A DNA stretch of 64,000 nucleotides, from the NCBI GenBank assembly GCA_947623505.1, contig CANQGT010000002.1, forward strand, positions 62,001 to 126,000. Reading direction: 5' to 3'. This DNA is from an uncultured Clostridia bacterium (GTDB lineage Bacteria; Bacillota; Clostridia; Oscillospirales; Acutalibacteraceae). Positions within the stretch are counted from its first letter, which is position 1. Each line of letters starts with the position of its first letter. The notes beneath the pieces were generated by a model. It saw only the letters and a program-made list of their open reading frames with translations, was not told where the DNA came from and searched no databases. The position numbers and the translations under genes were made by a program. Positions 1 through 8,661 of the stretch are shown piece after piece.

Positions 1-1317
1 CTTAGGAACTTCGCGTATTACGTTTTCCCTCGGAGACGCGCCGATAACAGCGCCTATCTCCATTCTCTTCGCCACATAGCCCTCGTCGTAAAGCTCCGTT
101 ACCTGGCCGGTGGCAAGCCCTATCTGGTTGCCGTAGCTGGAATACCCCTGGGCGGCTCCCGTCGTTATTTTTCTCTGCGGCAGTTTGGCCTCAAGCGTAT
201 CCTCAAACGGCGTTGTGGGATCTCCCGAACCGGTGACGCGCATAGCCTGATAAACATAAGCTCTGCCCGAAAGCGGATCGCGTATAGCGCCGCCGAGGCA
301 GGTTGCCGCGCCGCCGAACGGTTCTATTTCGGTGGGGTGATTGTGCGTTTCGTTTTTAAACTGAACGAGCCACTGCTCCTCTTTTCCGTCTATTACGACA
401 GGCACCTTTATCGAGCAGGCGTTTATCTCTTCGCTTTCGTCAATGTCGTCCGCAAGGCCGCGCTTTTTAAGCGTCTTTGCTCCGATGCAGGCCATATCCA
501 TAAGGCAAACGTCCTTTTCACGGTCGCCGTAGACCTCGCGCCTTATGTCGAAATACTGCTCCAACGCATCCTCTATCGCTTTGTTGTATTTGCTTTTTTC
601 AATTTCTATGCTGTTAAGCCTTGTGCTGAACGTCGTATGGCGGCAGTGGTCGCTCCAATATGTGTCTATAACCTTCAGTTCGGTAATGCTCGGATCGCGC
701 CCCTCGGTTTTGAAATAATCGCGCACCCAGCACAAATCGGCAACGCTCATGGCAAAGCCCATACGGGCGTGGTAAGCGGCCGTTTCTTCGTCCGTTTTTT
801 CGGTAAAGCCGTTTACACGGGCAATATCGGCAGGTATATCCGAGGAAATATCAAGCGTTTCTGGCAATTCCGCGGACGCTTCGCGCGACTCCACGGGATT
901 TATCATATAAGCCTTTATTTTGAGAAATTCCTCATCGCTTATCTCGCCTTTTACCGCGATTATTTTCGCGCTTGAAACAAGCGGGCGGTCGCCGGCCGTC
1001 AAAAGCTGAATGCATTGCGCCGCGCTGTCCGCTCGCTGGTCATACTGGCCGGGCAGATATTCCGCCGCGAAAAAGCGCCAGCCGTTCGGCATCTCAAGTT
1101 CATAATACACGTTATCGAGATTGGGCTCCGAAAAAACCCCGCGCACCGCGTCCTTAAATTCCGATTCGGTAATGCCCTGAACGTCGTATCTGTTGATCAG
1201 CCTCAGGCTTTCAAGCCCTACGATACCGACGTTTGTTTTAAGGTCATCAAGAATATGCCGCGCCTCAATGTCGTTTCCGCTTTTCTTTTCAACGTAAACA
1301 CGAAATACCTTTGCCAT
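1..1317 (-). CDS. purL: Phosphoribosylformylglycinamidine synthase, N-terminal part (gene runs off the left edge)
   Basis: FGAM synthase makes FGAM from FGAR, glutamine and ATP in purine biosynthesis. The minus-strand frame is open from ATG at 1317 to the window edge (439 codons). It begins MAKVFRVYVEKK and carries the hallmark ETHNHPTEIEPFGGAATC segment of the ATP-binding AIRS-like domain, plus a DHCRHTTF motif typical of the linker region. The N-terminal extension and these motifs fit the large single-chain form found in clostridia (family length about 1,230 residues), so roughly two thirds lie outside the window. A Shine-Dalgarno sequence (AAGGAGAA) precedes the ATG. The leader contains a perfect 12-bp inverted repeat (1349-1392). 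The family call is firm; the exact subtype is inferred. Confidence 0.93.
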   Translation of the reverse strand, partial: MAKVFRVYVEKKSGNDIEARHILDDLKTNVGIVGLESLRLINRYDVQGITESEFKDAVRGVFSEPNLDNVYYELEMPNGWRFFAAEYLPGQYDQRADSAAQCIQLLTAGDRPLVSSAKIIAVKGEISDEEFLKIKAYMINPVESREASAELPETLDISSDIPADIARVNGFTEKTDEETAAYHARMGFAMSVADLCWVRDYFKTEGRDPSITELKVIDTYWSDHCRHTTFSTRLNSIEIEKSKYNKAIEDALEQYFDIRREVYGDREKDVCLMDMACIGAKTLKKRGLADDIDESEEINACSIKVPVVIDGKEEQWLVQFKNETHNHPTEIEPFGGAATCLGGAIRDPLSGRAYVYQAMRVTGSGDPTTPFEDTLEAKLPQRKITTGAAQGYSSYGNQIGLATGQVTELYDEGYVAKRMEIGAVIGASPRENVIREVPK

Positions 1318-1348
1318 TATTTAAATTCTCCTTGAATATATTTATATG

Positions 1349-1392
1349 TATAGCTGAGGGGGTTGAGCTGTGTTCGACTTCCCTCAGCTATA
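1349..1392. repeat. Perfect 12-bp inverted repeat in the purL leader; member of a repeat found at two more sites
   Basis: TATAGCTGAGGG (1349-1360) and its exact complement CCCTCAGCTATA (1381-1392) flank a 20-base spacer. The right half (1367-1392) matches 34074-34099 at 22 of 26 positions. The arm TATAGCTGAGGGG recurs at 54703-54715. In RNA it would form a strong hairpin without a T-run on either side, so it is not an obvious terminator. It could be a short mobile-element remnant with TATAGCTGAGG ends or a leader hairpin of purL. Confidence 0.7.
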
Positions 1393-1556
1393 ATATCACA
1401 AACTCTTTTTTTTGCCTATACAATTTCTTAAATTTTCATCAATTATTTGTAAAAAAGCAGTTAATAGTAAGATTTTTTTTAAATAATATGCTATACTGTT
1501 CATATGAATTAAAGAAAAGCTTTTCTTTTATATATTCCGAAAGGAGTCACCCAACC

Positions 1557-2684
1557 GTGGCGGATAACGTTTTTGACGAATCAACTTATGAAGTGGAATT
1601 TTTAAACTGCGTTGTCGACAGAGGCAGCGATTTCGTAATCGTTGATTCGGACAGTCATTTCGCCGATTTTGTCGGCGTTCACATTTCAAAAATAAGGCAG
1701 AGAAAGCTGTTTTTAAAGGATATTATCGTTCCGGCGGACAGAGATATGTTTTTCAAACGGCTTTGCAAAAAAGATTCAAAGTATATTTACATAGATTTAA
1801 ACATCATAAATAAGGACGGCGCGCCCGTGCTTATCCACTGCACCGCGCAGAATATAGGCGATTCAAAGCTCAGCCGCCTTGTTTTCGCCGACGTTTCAAA
1901 AAGCCGTGAGAAAACGAGGGCCCTCGCCGAAAAAGCAAGCGAGGTAAATCATCTGATCGATTTGGTGACGGGCGGCGTATGCCTTTTCAAGGTGACGCCT
2001 GAGATGAATTTTGAGATACAATATATAAACGAGGCGTGCTGCCGGCTTTTCGGCACGACAAAAGAAAATTACGACTGGCGCGCCTACGATATAAACGAAC
2101 TGTTTCACCCCGAAGATAAAACGGTGGTGTATCAGGCGATAGGCCGCGCGCTGGCGACGGGCGAGGATATAGACCTTGAGTTTCGCGCCGTTACACACAA
2201 AGATCAATATATATGGTGCAAGTGCAACGCGGCGGTGCAGCGTTACGACGATGACGGAAGCCCCGTATTCCACGCCGTTTTCACGGATATAACGAGGATA
2301 AAGCAGGCCGAAAGGCGCGCCGACGAGGCAAACGACAAGCTCATCAATCTGCTTGAAAATCTTTCGGGCGCGGTGTTTTTCGCCGGACTTGACGCTCCTT
2401 TTGTGGCGGAGTACGCGAGCGCGGATTTTCTGCGGCTTACGGGATATTCGAGAAGAGCCTTCGAAAACGGCCTCAAAAACGATTTGGGCAGACTTATCGG
2501 AGGAGCCGAAGAGCTCGCCGCCGAAATAAAAAAGCAGACGGCGAAGGGCGGAAAATCCGAGGTCTGCTATGAAATAAAATCAAAAGAGGGAAATCCCGTT
2601 TTGGTTAGGGACAGGAGAAAGCTCGTCACCCAAAGCGACGGCACCAACACCCTTATATGCGAGCTTGAGGAAGTTTCTGAATAA
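1557..2684 (+). CDS. Triple PAS-domain protein without an output domain
   Basis: The start is GTG at 1557, chosen because AAGGAGT (1541-1547) sits 9 nt upstream; the open frame extends further left but has no other good ribosome site. The product is 375 aa, soluble, with no signal peptide. Three PAS-like units can be traced: about residues 10-125, 135-255 (with the WCKCNAAV and DITRIKQAE ends typical of PAS/PAC) and 265-375. A short helical linker joins the second and third. No GGDEF, EAL, histidine kinase or DNA-binding region follows; the frame ends with a PAC-like strand and a terminator lies just downstream. It may be a partner-binding sensor or a remnant of a larger signalling protein. 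PAS assignment is fairly safe; the ligand and partner are unknown. Confidence 0.72.
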   Translation: MADNVFDESTYEVEFLNCVVDRGSDFVIVDSDSHFADFVGVHISKIRQRKLFLKDIIVPADRDMFFKRLCKKDSKYIYIDLNIINKDGAPVLIHCTAQNIGDSKLSRLVFADVSKSREKTRALAEKASEVNHLIDLVTGGVCLFKVTPEMNFEIQYINEACCRLFGTTKENYDWRAYDINELFHPEDKTVVYQAIGRALATGEDIDLEFRAVTHKDQYIWCKCNAAVQRYDDDGSPVFHAVFTDITRIKQAERRADEANDKLINLLENLSGAVFFAGLDAPFVAEYASADFLRLTGYSRRAFENGLKNDLGRLIGGAEELAAEIKKQTAKGGKSEVCYEIKSKEGNPVLVRDRRKLVTQSDGTNTLICELEEVSE

Positions 2685-2691
2685 AATAGGA

Positions 2692-2732
2692 AAAACGCGG
2701 AGAGGCAGACAGCTTTTCCGCGTTATTTTTTT
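2692..2732 (+). terminator. Rho-independent terminator after the PAS gene
   Basis: AACGCGG (ending at 2700) pairs with CCGCGTT (2718-2724) and is followed by ATTTTTTT. It lies 8 nt after the PAS gene stop. Confidence 0.7.
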
Positions 2733-2832
2733 CGCGAACGCTTTTTCGGCGGCGCGAAATTGAATTTAGCACAAAAAGTTTGTGATTTTTTTGCCATTTT
2801 TGATTTAATATGCAGAAAATATATAAAAAGCG

Positions 2833-2892
2833 TTGCGAACGCGGCAAATCAAGACTATTATATATAGACGAACATCGTTAAAAAAATAACAA
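2833..2892 (+). promoter_or_regulatory. adhE promoter with a Rex-like operator
   Basis: A -35 TTGCGA (2833-2838), 17-bp spacer and -10 TATTAT (2856-2861) precede an 18-bp site TCGTTAAAAAAATAACAA at 2875-2892. That site matches the Rex consensus TTGTTAAnnnnTTAACAA at 12 of its 14 defined positions. It lies just downstream of the predicted start of transcription, where a bound repressor would block RNA polymerase. Rex senses the NADH/NAD+ ratio and commonly controls adhE in Firmicutes. The site is seen; its use by Rex is inferred. Confidence 0.6.
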
Positions 2893-2918
2893 ACATTTTT
2901 GCTTACGGAGGCAAACCG

Positions 2919-5516
2919 ATGGACAGGGAAACAATAGACAGCGTTGAAAAGTTAGAGGCGGAATTTTCGCGTGTGCGCGAGGCTCAAAAACGCTTTTCGA
3001 CTTATACTCAGGAGCAGGTGGACAGAATTTTCTTCGCGGCGGCAATGGCGGCGAACAAGGCGAGGATACCGCTTGCGAAAATGGCGGTTGAAGAGACGGG
3101 AATGGGCGTTGTTGAAGATAAGGTGATAAAAAATCACTTTGCCGCCGAATATATCTACAACGCGTATAAAAACACAAAGACCTGCGGGCTGATAGAGGAA
3201 AACAAAGCGTTCGGCACAATTAAGTATGCCGACCCGATAGGCGTTATCGCCGCGGTCATACCGACTACAAACCCCACTTCAACAGCGATATTCAAAACGC
3301 TTATCGCGCTGAAAACGAGAAACGGCATTATAATCTCCCCTCACCCGAGGGCAAAAAAATGCACGGCCGAGGCGGCAAAGATCGTTCTTGAAGCCGCGGT
3401 GGAGGCGGGCGCGCCCGAGGGCATAATTTCGTGGATAGACGCGCCCTCCCTGCCGATGACAAATCTTGTTATGAAAGAGGCGGACATAATCCTTGCCACC
3501 GGCGGTCCGGGAATGGTGAAAGCCGCCTATTCAAGCGGAAAGCCGGCCCTCGGCGTAGGCGCGGGAAACACCCCCGCCATAATAGACGAAAGCGCCGATA
3601 TAAGGCTTGCCGTCAATTCGATAATCCATTCCAAAACGTTTGACAACGGAATGATTTGCGCCTCGGAGCAATCCTGCATTGTTGACAAAAAAATTTACAA
3701 ACAGGCAAAAGAAGAATTTAAAGACAGAGGCGGTTATTTCCTCAAAGGCGACGAGCTTGACAAGGTGCGCAAAACAATTATCATCAACGGCTCGCTCAAC
3801 GCCAAAATAGTGGGGCAGAAGCCCTCTGTAATCGCCGCGCTGGCGGGGATCAAAATACCAGAGGATACGAAACTGCTGATAGGCGAGGTTCAGTCGGTTG
3901 ATATAAGCGAGGAATTCGCGCACGAAAAGCTCTCCCCCGTGTTGGCTATGTATGAAAGCGCGGATTTTGAGGACGCGCTTTCCAAAGCGGAGCGGCTTAT
4001 TGCCGACGGCGGCTACGGCCACACCGCGTCCATCTATCTCAACGAGGAAACCGAAAGAGAAAAAACCGAGCTGTTCGCGAAAAGAATGAAGACCTGCCGT
4101 ATTCTTATAAACACCCCGTCGTCGTTCGGCGGCATCGGCGATCTTTACAATTTCAATCTCGCTCCGTCGCTTACGCTCGGCTGCGGCTCGTGGGGAGGAA
4201 ATTCCGTTTCGGAAAACGTTGGGGTAAAGCATTTGCTTAATATAAAAACCGTTGCGAAAAGAAGGGAAAATATGCTTTGGTTCAGAGCGCCGCAGAAGGT
4301 GTATATCAAAAAGGGCTGCCTGCCCGTCGCCCTCGACGAGGTGGGAACGGTTTTGGCGAAGAAAAAAGTGTTTATAGTTACGGATAATTTTCTGTATGAA
4401 AACGGCTACACGAAGCCCGTTACGGATAAGCTTGATGATATGGGGATAACGCACGACACGTTTTTCAACGTCGCGCCCGACCCGACTCTTGCCTGCGCCA
4501 AGGAGGGCGTTGCCCGTATGAACGCCTTTAAGCCCGACTGCATTATAGCCGTCGGCGGCGGTTCCGCTATGGACGCGGCTAAAATAATGTGGGTGCTGTA
4601 TGAGCACCCCGAGGTAGATTTCTTTGACCTTGCGATGAGATTTATGGATATACGCAAGAGGATCTACACGTTCCCGAAAATGGGAGAAAAGGCTTATTTC
4701 ATCGCCGTTCCCACCTCGGCGGGAACAGGCTCGGAGGTAACGCCCTTTGCCGTTATAACAGATGAAAAGAGCGGCACGAAATATCCGCTCGCGGATTACG
4801 AGCTTATGCCGAATATGGCGATAATCGACGCTGATCTCCATATGAACGCGCCGAAAGGTCTGACCGCCGCCTCGGGGATAGACGCGGTAACGCACGCACT
4901 TGAGGCATACGCCTCGATGATGGCCACCGAATACACGGACGGCCTCGCGATTGAGGCGCTGAAAAACATTTTTGAATATCTGCCGAGGGCATACGACAAC
5001 GGCGCCGCCGATCCCGTGGCGAGGGAAAAAATGGCAAACGCCGCCACGATGGCGGGTATGGCGTTCGCGAACGCGTTTTTGGGAGTCTGCCATTCAATGG
5101 CGCATAAGCTGGGCGCGTTTCACCACCTGCCGCACGGAGTGGCCAACGCTCTGATGATAGATTATGTGCTGGAGTTCAACGCCGCCGAGGTTCCCGCCAA
5201 AATGGGAACATTCCCGCAGTACGATTATCCAAAAACGCTTTCGAGATATGCGCAGATAGCCGACGCTTTGGGCGTTAAAGGCAGAAACGACGCTGACAAG
5301 CTCAAGGGTCTTATCAAAAAAATAGACACCTTAAAGGAGCACTGCGGGATCAAAAAATCCATTAGGGATTACGGCGTTGACGAAAAATACTTTTTGGATA
5401 CGCTTGACGATATGACGGAGCAGGCGTTTGACGATCAGTGCACCGGCGCGAATCCGAGACTGCCGCTTATGAGCGAAATAAAGGAAATGTATCTTAAAGC
5501 CTACTACGGGAAATAA
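2919..5516 (+). CDS. adhE: Bifunctional acetaldehyde-CoA dehydrogenase / iron-dependent alcohol dehydrogenase
   Basis: AdhE reduces acetyl-CoA to acetaldehyde and then ethanol, reoxidising two NADH during fermentation, and forms cytosolic filaments called spirosomes. The 865-aa length is normal for the family. Residues 1 to about 430 are the aldehyde dehydrogenase half, with catalytic Cys247 in NGMICASEQS. Residues from about 455 are the Fe-ADH half, with the GGGSAMDAAK nucleotide loop, GTGSEVTPFAVI, and the iron-binding segment around GVCHSMAHKLGAFHHLPHG. The start ATG has GGAGG 10 nt upstream. A Rex-like operator lies in the leader. A phosphotransferase gene follows after 50 bp on the same strand. 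Confidence 0.97.
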   Translation: MDRETIDSVEKLEAEFSRVREAQKRFSTYTQEQVDRIFFAAAMAANKARIPLAKMAVEETGMGVVEDKVIKNHFAAEYIYNAYKNTKTCGLIEENKAFGTIKYADPIGVIAAVIPTTNPTSTAIFKTLIALKTRNGIIISPHPRAKKCTAEAAKIVLEAAVEAGAPEGIISWIDAPSLPMTNLVMKEADIILATGGPGMVKAAYSSGKPALGVGAGNTPAIIDESADIRLAVNSIIHSKTFDNGMICASEQSCIVDKKIYKQAKEEFKDRGGYFLKGDELDKVRKTIIINGSLNAKIVGQKPSVIAALAGIKIPEDTKLLIGEVQSVDISEEFAHEKLSPVLAMYESADFEDALSKAERLIADGGYGHTASIYLNEETEREKTELFAKRMKTCRILINTPSSFGGIGDLYNFNLAPSLTLGCGSWGGNSVSENVGVKHLLNIKTVAKRRENMLWFRAPQKVYIKKGCLPVALDEVGTVLAKKKVFIVTDNFLYENGYTKPVTDKLDDMGITHDTFFNVAPDPTLACAKEGVARMNAFKPDCIIAVGGGSAMDAAKIMWVLYEHPEVDFFDLAMRFMDIRKRIYTFPKMGEKAYFIAVPTSAGTGSEVTPFAVITDEKSGTKYPLADYELMPNMAIIDADLHMNAPKGLTAASGIDAVTHALEAYASMMATEYTDGLAIEALKNIFEYLPRAYDNGAADPVAREKMANAATMAGMAFANAFLGVCHSMAHKLGAFHHLPHGVANALMIDYVLEFNAAEVPAKMGTFPQYDYPKTLSRYAQIADALGVKGRNDADKLKGLIKKIDTLKEHCGIKKSIRDYGVDEKYFLDTLDDMTEQAFDDQCTGANPRLPLMSEIKEMYLKAYYGK

Positions 5517-5566
5517 ACCCGTTGCCGGCGGGCGGCTTATATATTATAATGGAAAGGGTGGTTACG

Positions 5567-6310
5567 ATGGAAATAATCAGCAAAACCGAAACGAAATTGA
5601 TATACCGCGACGGCGATGTGCTTGTAAAGACATTTGACGAATCGGCGTTCACAAAAGCGCAGGTGCTGAACGAGGCGCTCAATACCGCGAGGGTCGAGGA
5701 GACTGGGCTGAAAATACCGAAACTGCTTAACGTAAGCAAGGTGGACGGCGGCTGGGCTATCACAAGGGAATTTATCGAGGGCAGAAGTATGGAAGAGCTC
5801 TTTGACGAAAGCCCCGAAAAAGAGGACGAATATCTTGAGACTTTCGTTAAACTTCAGATTGAGGTGCATTCAAAAAAATCGCCCCACCTAAACAAGATAA
5901 AGGATAAAATGCACGCGAAAATAAGCGCATCGTCTTACGAAGCGACGATACGCTACGACCTGCACAACCGCCTTGAGGGAATAAAGCCCCACACAAAGGT
6001 GCTGCACGGCGATTTCTGCCCGTCAAATATTATAGTGACGCCGAACGGGGAATACTATATAATCGACTGGGCTCACGCCACGCAGGGAAACGCCTCCGCC
6101 GACGCGGCGAGGACTTACCTCGTTTTCTGCCTTGAAGGCAAAAAGGAGCGCGCGGAAAAATATCTTAATCTTTTTTGTAAGATGGCTGATATACCCAAAC
6201 AGCTCGTTTGGCAGTGGATACCTATCGTTGCCTGCTCGGAAAGCGTTAAAAACAAGCCGAACGAGCGCGAGCTTTTGGACAGTTGGGTCAATGTTTTTGA
6301 TTTTCAGTAA
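5567..6310 (+). CDS. Aminoglycoside phosphotransferase-fold kinase (APH/choline-kinase superfamily, TIGR02172-like)
   Basis: A 247-aa soluble protein of the small kinase-like APH fold. The catalytic loop is LHGDFCPSNIIV, with the Brenner-type Asp and Asn, and the metal-binding segment is YIIDWAHAT in place of the usual IDFE/IDWE. An N-terminal beta-rich lobe carries VLVKTF, with the ATP-contacting Lys. It resembles the paralogous TIGR02172 phosphotransferases seen in Fibrobacter and gut clostridia, whose substrates are unknown. I do not claim drug resistance. ATG 5567 is preferred because AAAGGGTGG lies just upstream; an in-frame ATG at 5549 is an alternative. It could share the adhE transcript. 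Confidence 0.7.
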   Translation: MEIISKTETKLIYRDGDVLVKTFDESAFTKAQVLNEALNTARVEETGLKIPKLLNVSKVDGGWAITREFIEGRSMEELFDESPEKEDEYLETFVKLQIEVHSKKSPHLNKIKDKMHAKISASSYEATIRYDLHNRLEGIKPHTKVLHGDFCPSNIIVTPNGEYYIIDWAHATQGNASADAARTYLVFCLEGKKERAEKYLNLFCKMADIPKQLVWQWIPIVACSESVKNKPNERELLDSWVNVFDFQ

Positions 6311-6330
6311 AACGCACAAATATCAAAAAG

Positions 6331-6367
6331 AGGACCGCCTTGCGAAAGCAAGACAGTCCTATTTTTT
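6331..6367 (+). terminator. Terminator between the convergent phosphotransferase and GH31 genes
   Basis: AGGAC (6331-6335) pairs with GTCCT (6356-6360), with an inner CTTGC-GAAA-GCAAG stem, followed by ATTTTTT. It sits in the 71-bp gap between convergent genes. Confidence 0.7.
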
Positions 6368-6381
6368 ACGGTATTTACGGA

Positions 6382-8604
6382 TTATACCCAGATTTCTTTC
6401 TTTACGATTTCGCCGTAACCGTTTATGAGTGTTTTATCCTCGGAGCAATATTCAAGCTCCGTTCCCTCTTTTACATACATCGGCATCGTTTTCAAATCGA
6501 CGCGCCGTTTTATCCACATACCGTGCGATTCGATTTTTTCTTTTGTAAAGAAATCGAACCAAACGCCCGCGGGCAGATAGACGTTTCTCATATCGCTTTT
6601 TGAAAGCGGCGCCAAAACGGGCGCAATAAGGATACCGTCGCCGAACAGATACTCATCGTCTATATGATAAACATTTCTGTCTTCGGGATATTCAAGATAC
6701 AGAGCCCTCATCATCGGGAGCCCCGATTCGGTGCATTTTTCCGCTTCTTTGTATATATACGGCATAAGCGAATAGCGCAGTTTATCGTAAAACCTGAAAA
6801 TATCGCAGGCTTCCCTTGAAAATTCCCACGGCTCTCTGTGAGCTGTATTCCCCACGCCGTGGCAGCGGGAGTGCGATGAGAAAAGCCCAAGCTGAGCCCA
6901 ACGGATATAAAGCTCGTCGCTCGGCGTTCCCAAAAATCCGCCTATATCGTGCGAGAAGAACGGAATACCGCTCAGACCCAAGGACAGCGCGCCCCTGAGA
7001 GTCCCGGCAAGCGCCTCGAAGCTGCACTGGCTGTCGCCTCCCCAATGGACGGGACAGCGCTGGCTTCCCGCCGTGCCGCTCCTTGCCCAAACGACGTTTT
7101 CTTTGCCCGCGGCTTTCGAGGCATTGAAAACGGTTTGATTATACAAAAGCGAATAAAAATTGTGAAAATGCCTGCCGTCTATATTTTGATAAACGGCCTC
7201 TTCGGGTATACCCTCGCCGAAATCGGTTTTTATCGCGCCCGCGCCCATTTTGATAAGGGAATAAATTTTTTCGCCGTACCATTTCCTCGCCTTCGGATTT
7301 GAAAAATCTATGACAGCGTCGTTTACCCAGCTTCCCTTGCATTCCTCCGGCAGCCGATAAGGCTCGCCTTTTTCGTTTTTCGCGAGAAATCCGTTTTCCA
7401 CGGCCTCAATATAGTTGGCGTTTTCGGGATTGGGCGGAATGAAATTATACTGCCAAAGAGATGTGTGAAATCCCCGCTCCTTTAATTTCGCCATATGACC
7501 GACGGGATCGGGAAAACGCTCTTCGGAAAATTTCAGATCGCAGTCCCAATCGGTTTTGAACCAGGCGGTGTCAAGGTGCAGAACATCGCAGGGGATATCG
7601 TATTCGCGTATTTTTTCGGCTATTTCGTTTACAACGTCCCACGAGACATAGCTGTTTCTGCTCATCCAAAGCCCGAAAGACCAAAGAGGAGGCAGCGGAG
7701 CAAAGCCGGTAAGGGAACAGTAATCTCTGATTATTTCCTTCGGCTCTCCGTGCATAACGAAATATTCCATTTGATCGTCCGCGGCGGAAAACTGAAGGGC
7801 GGAGCAGTCGTCGGAGCCTATATCCCACCGCGTTTTGGCGCCGCTGTTGAGAAACAGCCCGTAGCCCTTTGAGGAGATATAAAACGGAATGTTTATATAT
7901 GACCTCTTGCTCGTCACTCCCACGGCGTCCTTGTTGTAAAAATCGACCGATCTGCCGTTTCTCACAATACCGTCCCATCTTTCGCCGAGGCCGTAAATCA
8001 CCTCGTCGTTTTCGAGATCAAGCGCCTCAAAAGAGATATATTCTCCGCCCAGCGTTCCGATGGACATATCGCAGACGTCGGCCGTGCGGAAATCGTTTTT
8101 GCGCTGAGAGAAAAACATTTTACCGCCACCATTATACGCCGAGATTTTGAAACTGTTTTTATCTATATGTATTTCGGTTTTCGCGGTTTTCAAAACGATC
8201 TCGCCGCCGTTGTCCGAAAAGTCGAATTTTACTTTTCCGGGCTCCGCCGTCAGCATACGCATTTCCCGCGGTATATTCGCGAACGGATCGCGCGGCTCTT
8301 TTTCGCGCGAAAGCGCAACTCTGAAAACAGTTTCGCTCCACGGCTCAACGCGAACGAAAAGCTCTTCGATATCAGCGTCGCACGGCTTCATCAGATACAG
8401 CGCCGTTTCGTGCGTGTAGGATAAATTCGCCCTTTTGGCGGAGACGGAAAGAGTGAGCAAAACGCCGTTTTCGGTTTTTTCGGCGTTTAAAACGCGTTCC
8501 GGCCTGTTGTGGATCACCGAATATTTATCGGCGGACGCTTTTTTGATTTGCGTGCTCTCCGCGGATTTGAATTGCGGAAAATCATTATCGTTTGGTATGT
8601 TCAA
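6382..8604 (-). CDS. GH31 family glycosidase, alpha-xylosidase (YicI)-like
   Basis: A 740-aa cytosolic enzyme (no signal peptide) of glycoside hydrolase family 31. The nucleophile is Asp461 in IKTDFGE and the acid/base is Asp524 in HWGGDSQCSF, the 63-residue spacing being close to that of YicI. The stretch GLSGIPFFSHDIGGF is the signature of alpha-xylosidase-like members, so action on alpha-xylosides from xyloglucan oligosaccharides is most likely, with alpha-glucosidase as the alternative. The start is TTG at 8604, supported by AGGAG 8 nt upstream; no ATG fits. It lies 57 bp behind glmU on the same strand and is probably co-transcribed, though a metabolic link is not obvious. Confidence 0.9.
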   Translation of the reverse strand: MNIPNDNDFPQFKSAESTQIKKASADKYSVIHNRPERVLNAEKTENGVLLTLSVSAKRANLSYTHETALYLMKPCDADIEELFVRVEPWSETVFRVALSREKEPRDPFANIPREMRMLTAEPGKVKFDFSDNGGEIVLKTAKTEIHIDKNSFKISAYNGGGKMFFSQRKNDFRTADVCDMSIGTLGGEYISFEALDLENDEVIYGLGERWDGIVRNGRSVDFYNKDAVGVTSKRSYINIPFYISSKGYGLFLNSGAKTRWDIGSDDCSALQFSAADDQMEYFVMHGEPKEIIRDYCSLTGFAPLPPLWSFGLWMSRNSYVSWDVVNEIAEKIREYDIPCDVLHLDTAWFKTDWDCDLKFSEERFPDPVGHMAKLKERGFHTSLWQYNFIPPNPENANYIEAVENGFLAKNEKGEPYRLPEECKGSWVNDAVIDFSNPKARKWYGEKIYSLIKMGAGAIKTDFGEGIPEEAVYQNIDGRHFHNFYSLLYNQTVFNASKAAGKENVVWARSGTAGSQRCPVHWGGDSQCSFEALAGTLRGALSLGLSGIPFFSHDIGGFLGTPSDELYIRWAQLGLFSSHSRCHGVGNTAHREPWEFSREACDIFRFYDKLRYSLMPYIYKEAEKCTESGLPMMRALYLEYPEDRNVYHIDDEYLFGDGILIAPVLAPLSKSDMRNVYLPAGVWFDFFTKEKIESHGMWIKRRVDLKTMPMYVKEGTELEYCSEDKTLINGYGEIVKKEIWV

Positions 8605-8661
8605 ATTTTGTTCTCCTTTGCTTTTTTATCATTATATATCCGCCTTGCGGCGTGATACGCT

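Noticed and set aside
337..975. Plus-strand frame of 212 codons at the left end
   Set aside because: The minus strand here encodes purL with unmistakable motifs; the plus frame is its shadow.
3531..5093. A 520-codon open frame on the minus strand inside adhE
   Set aside because: It is antisense to the intact, motif-complete adhE. Long antisense frames are common in this codon-biased DNA; no ribosome site or family match supports it.
5567..6310. Calling the APH-fold kinase an aminoglycoside resistance gene
   Set aside because: Only general kinase motifs are visible and the fold is shared with many metabolic kinases; context gives no support for resistance.
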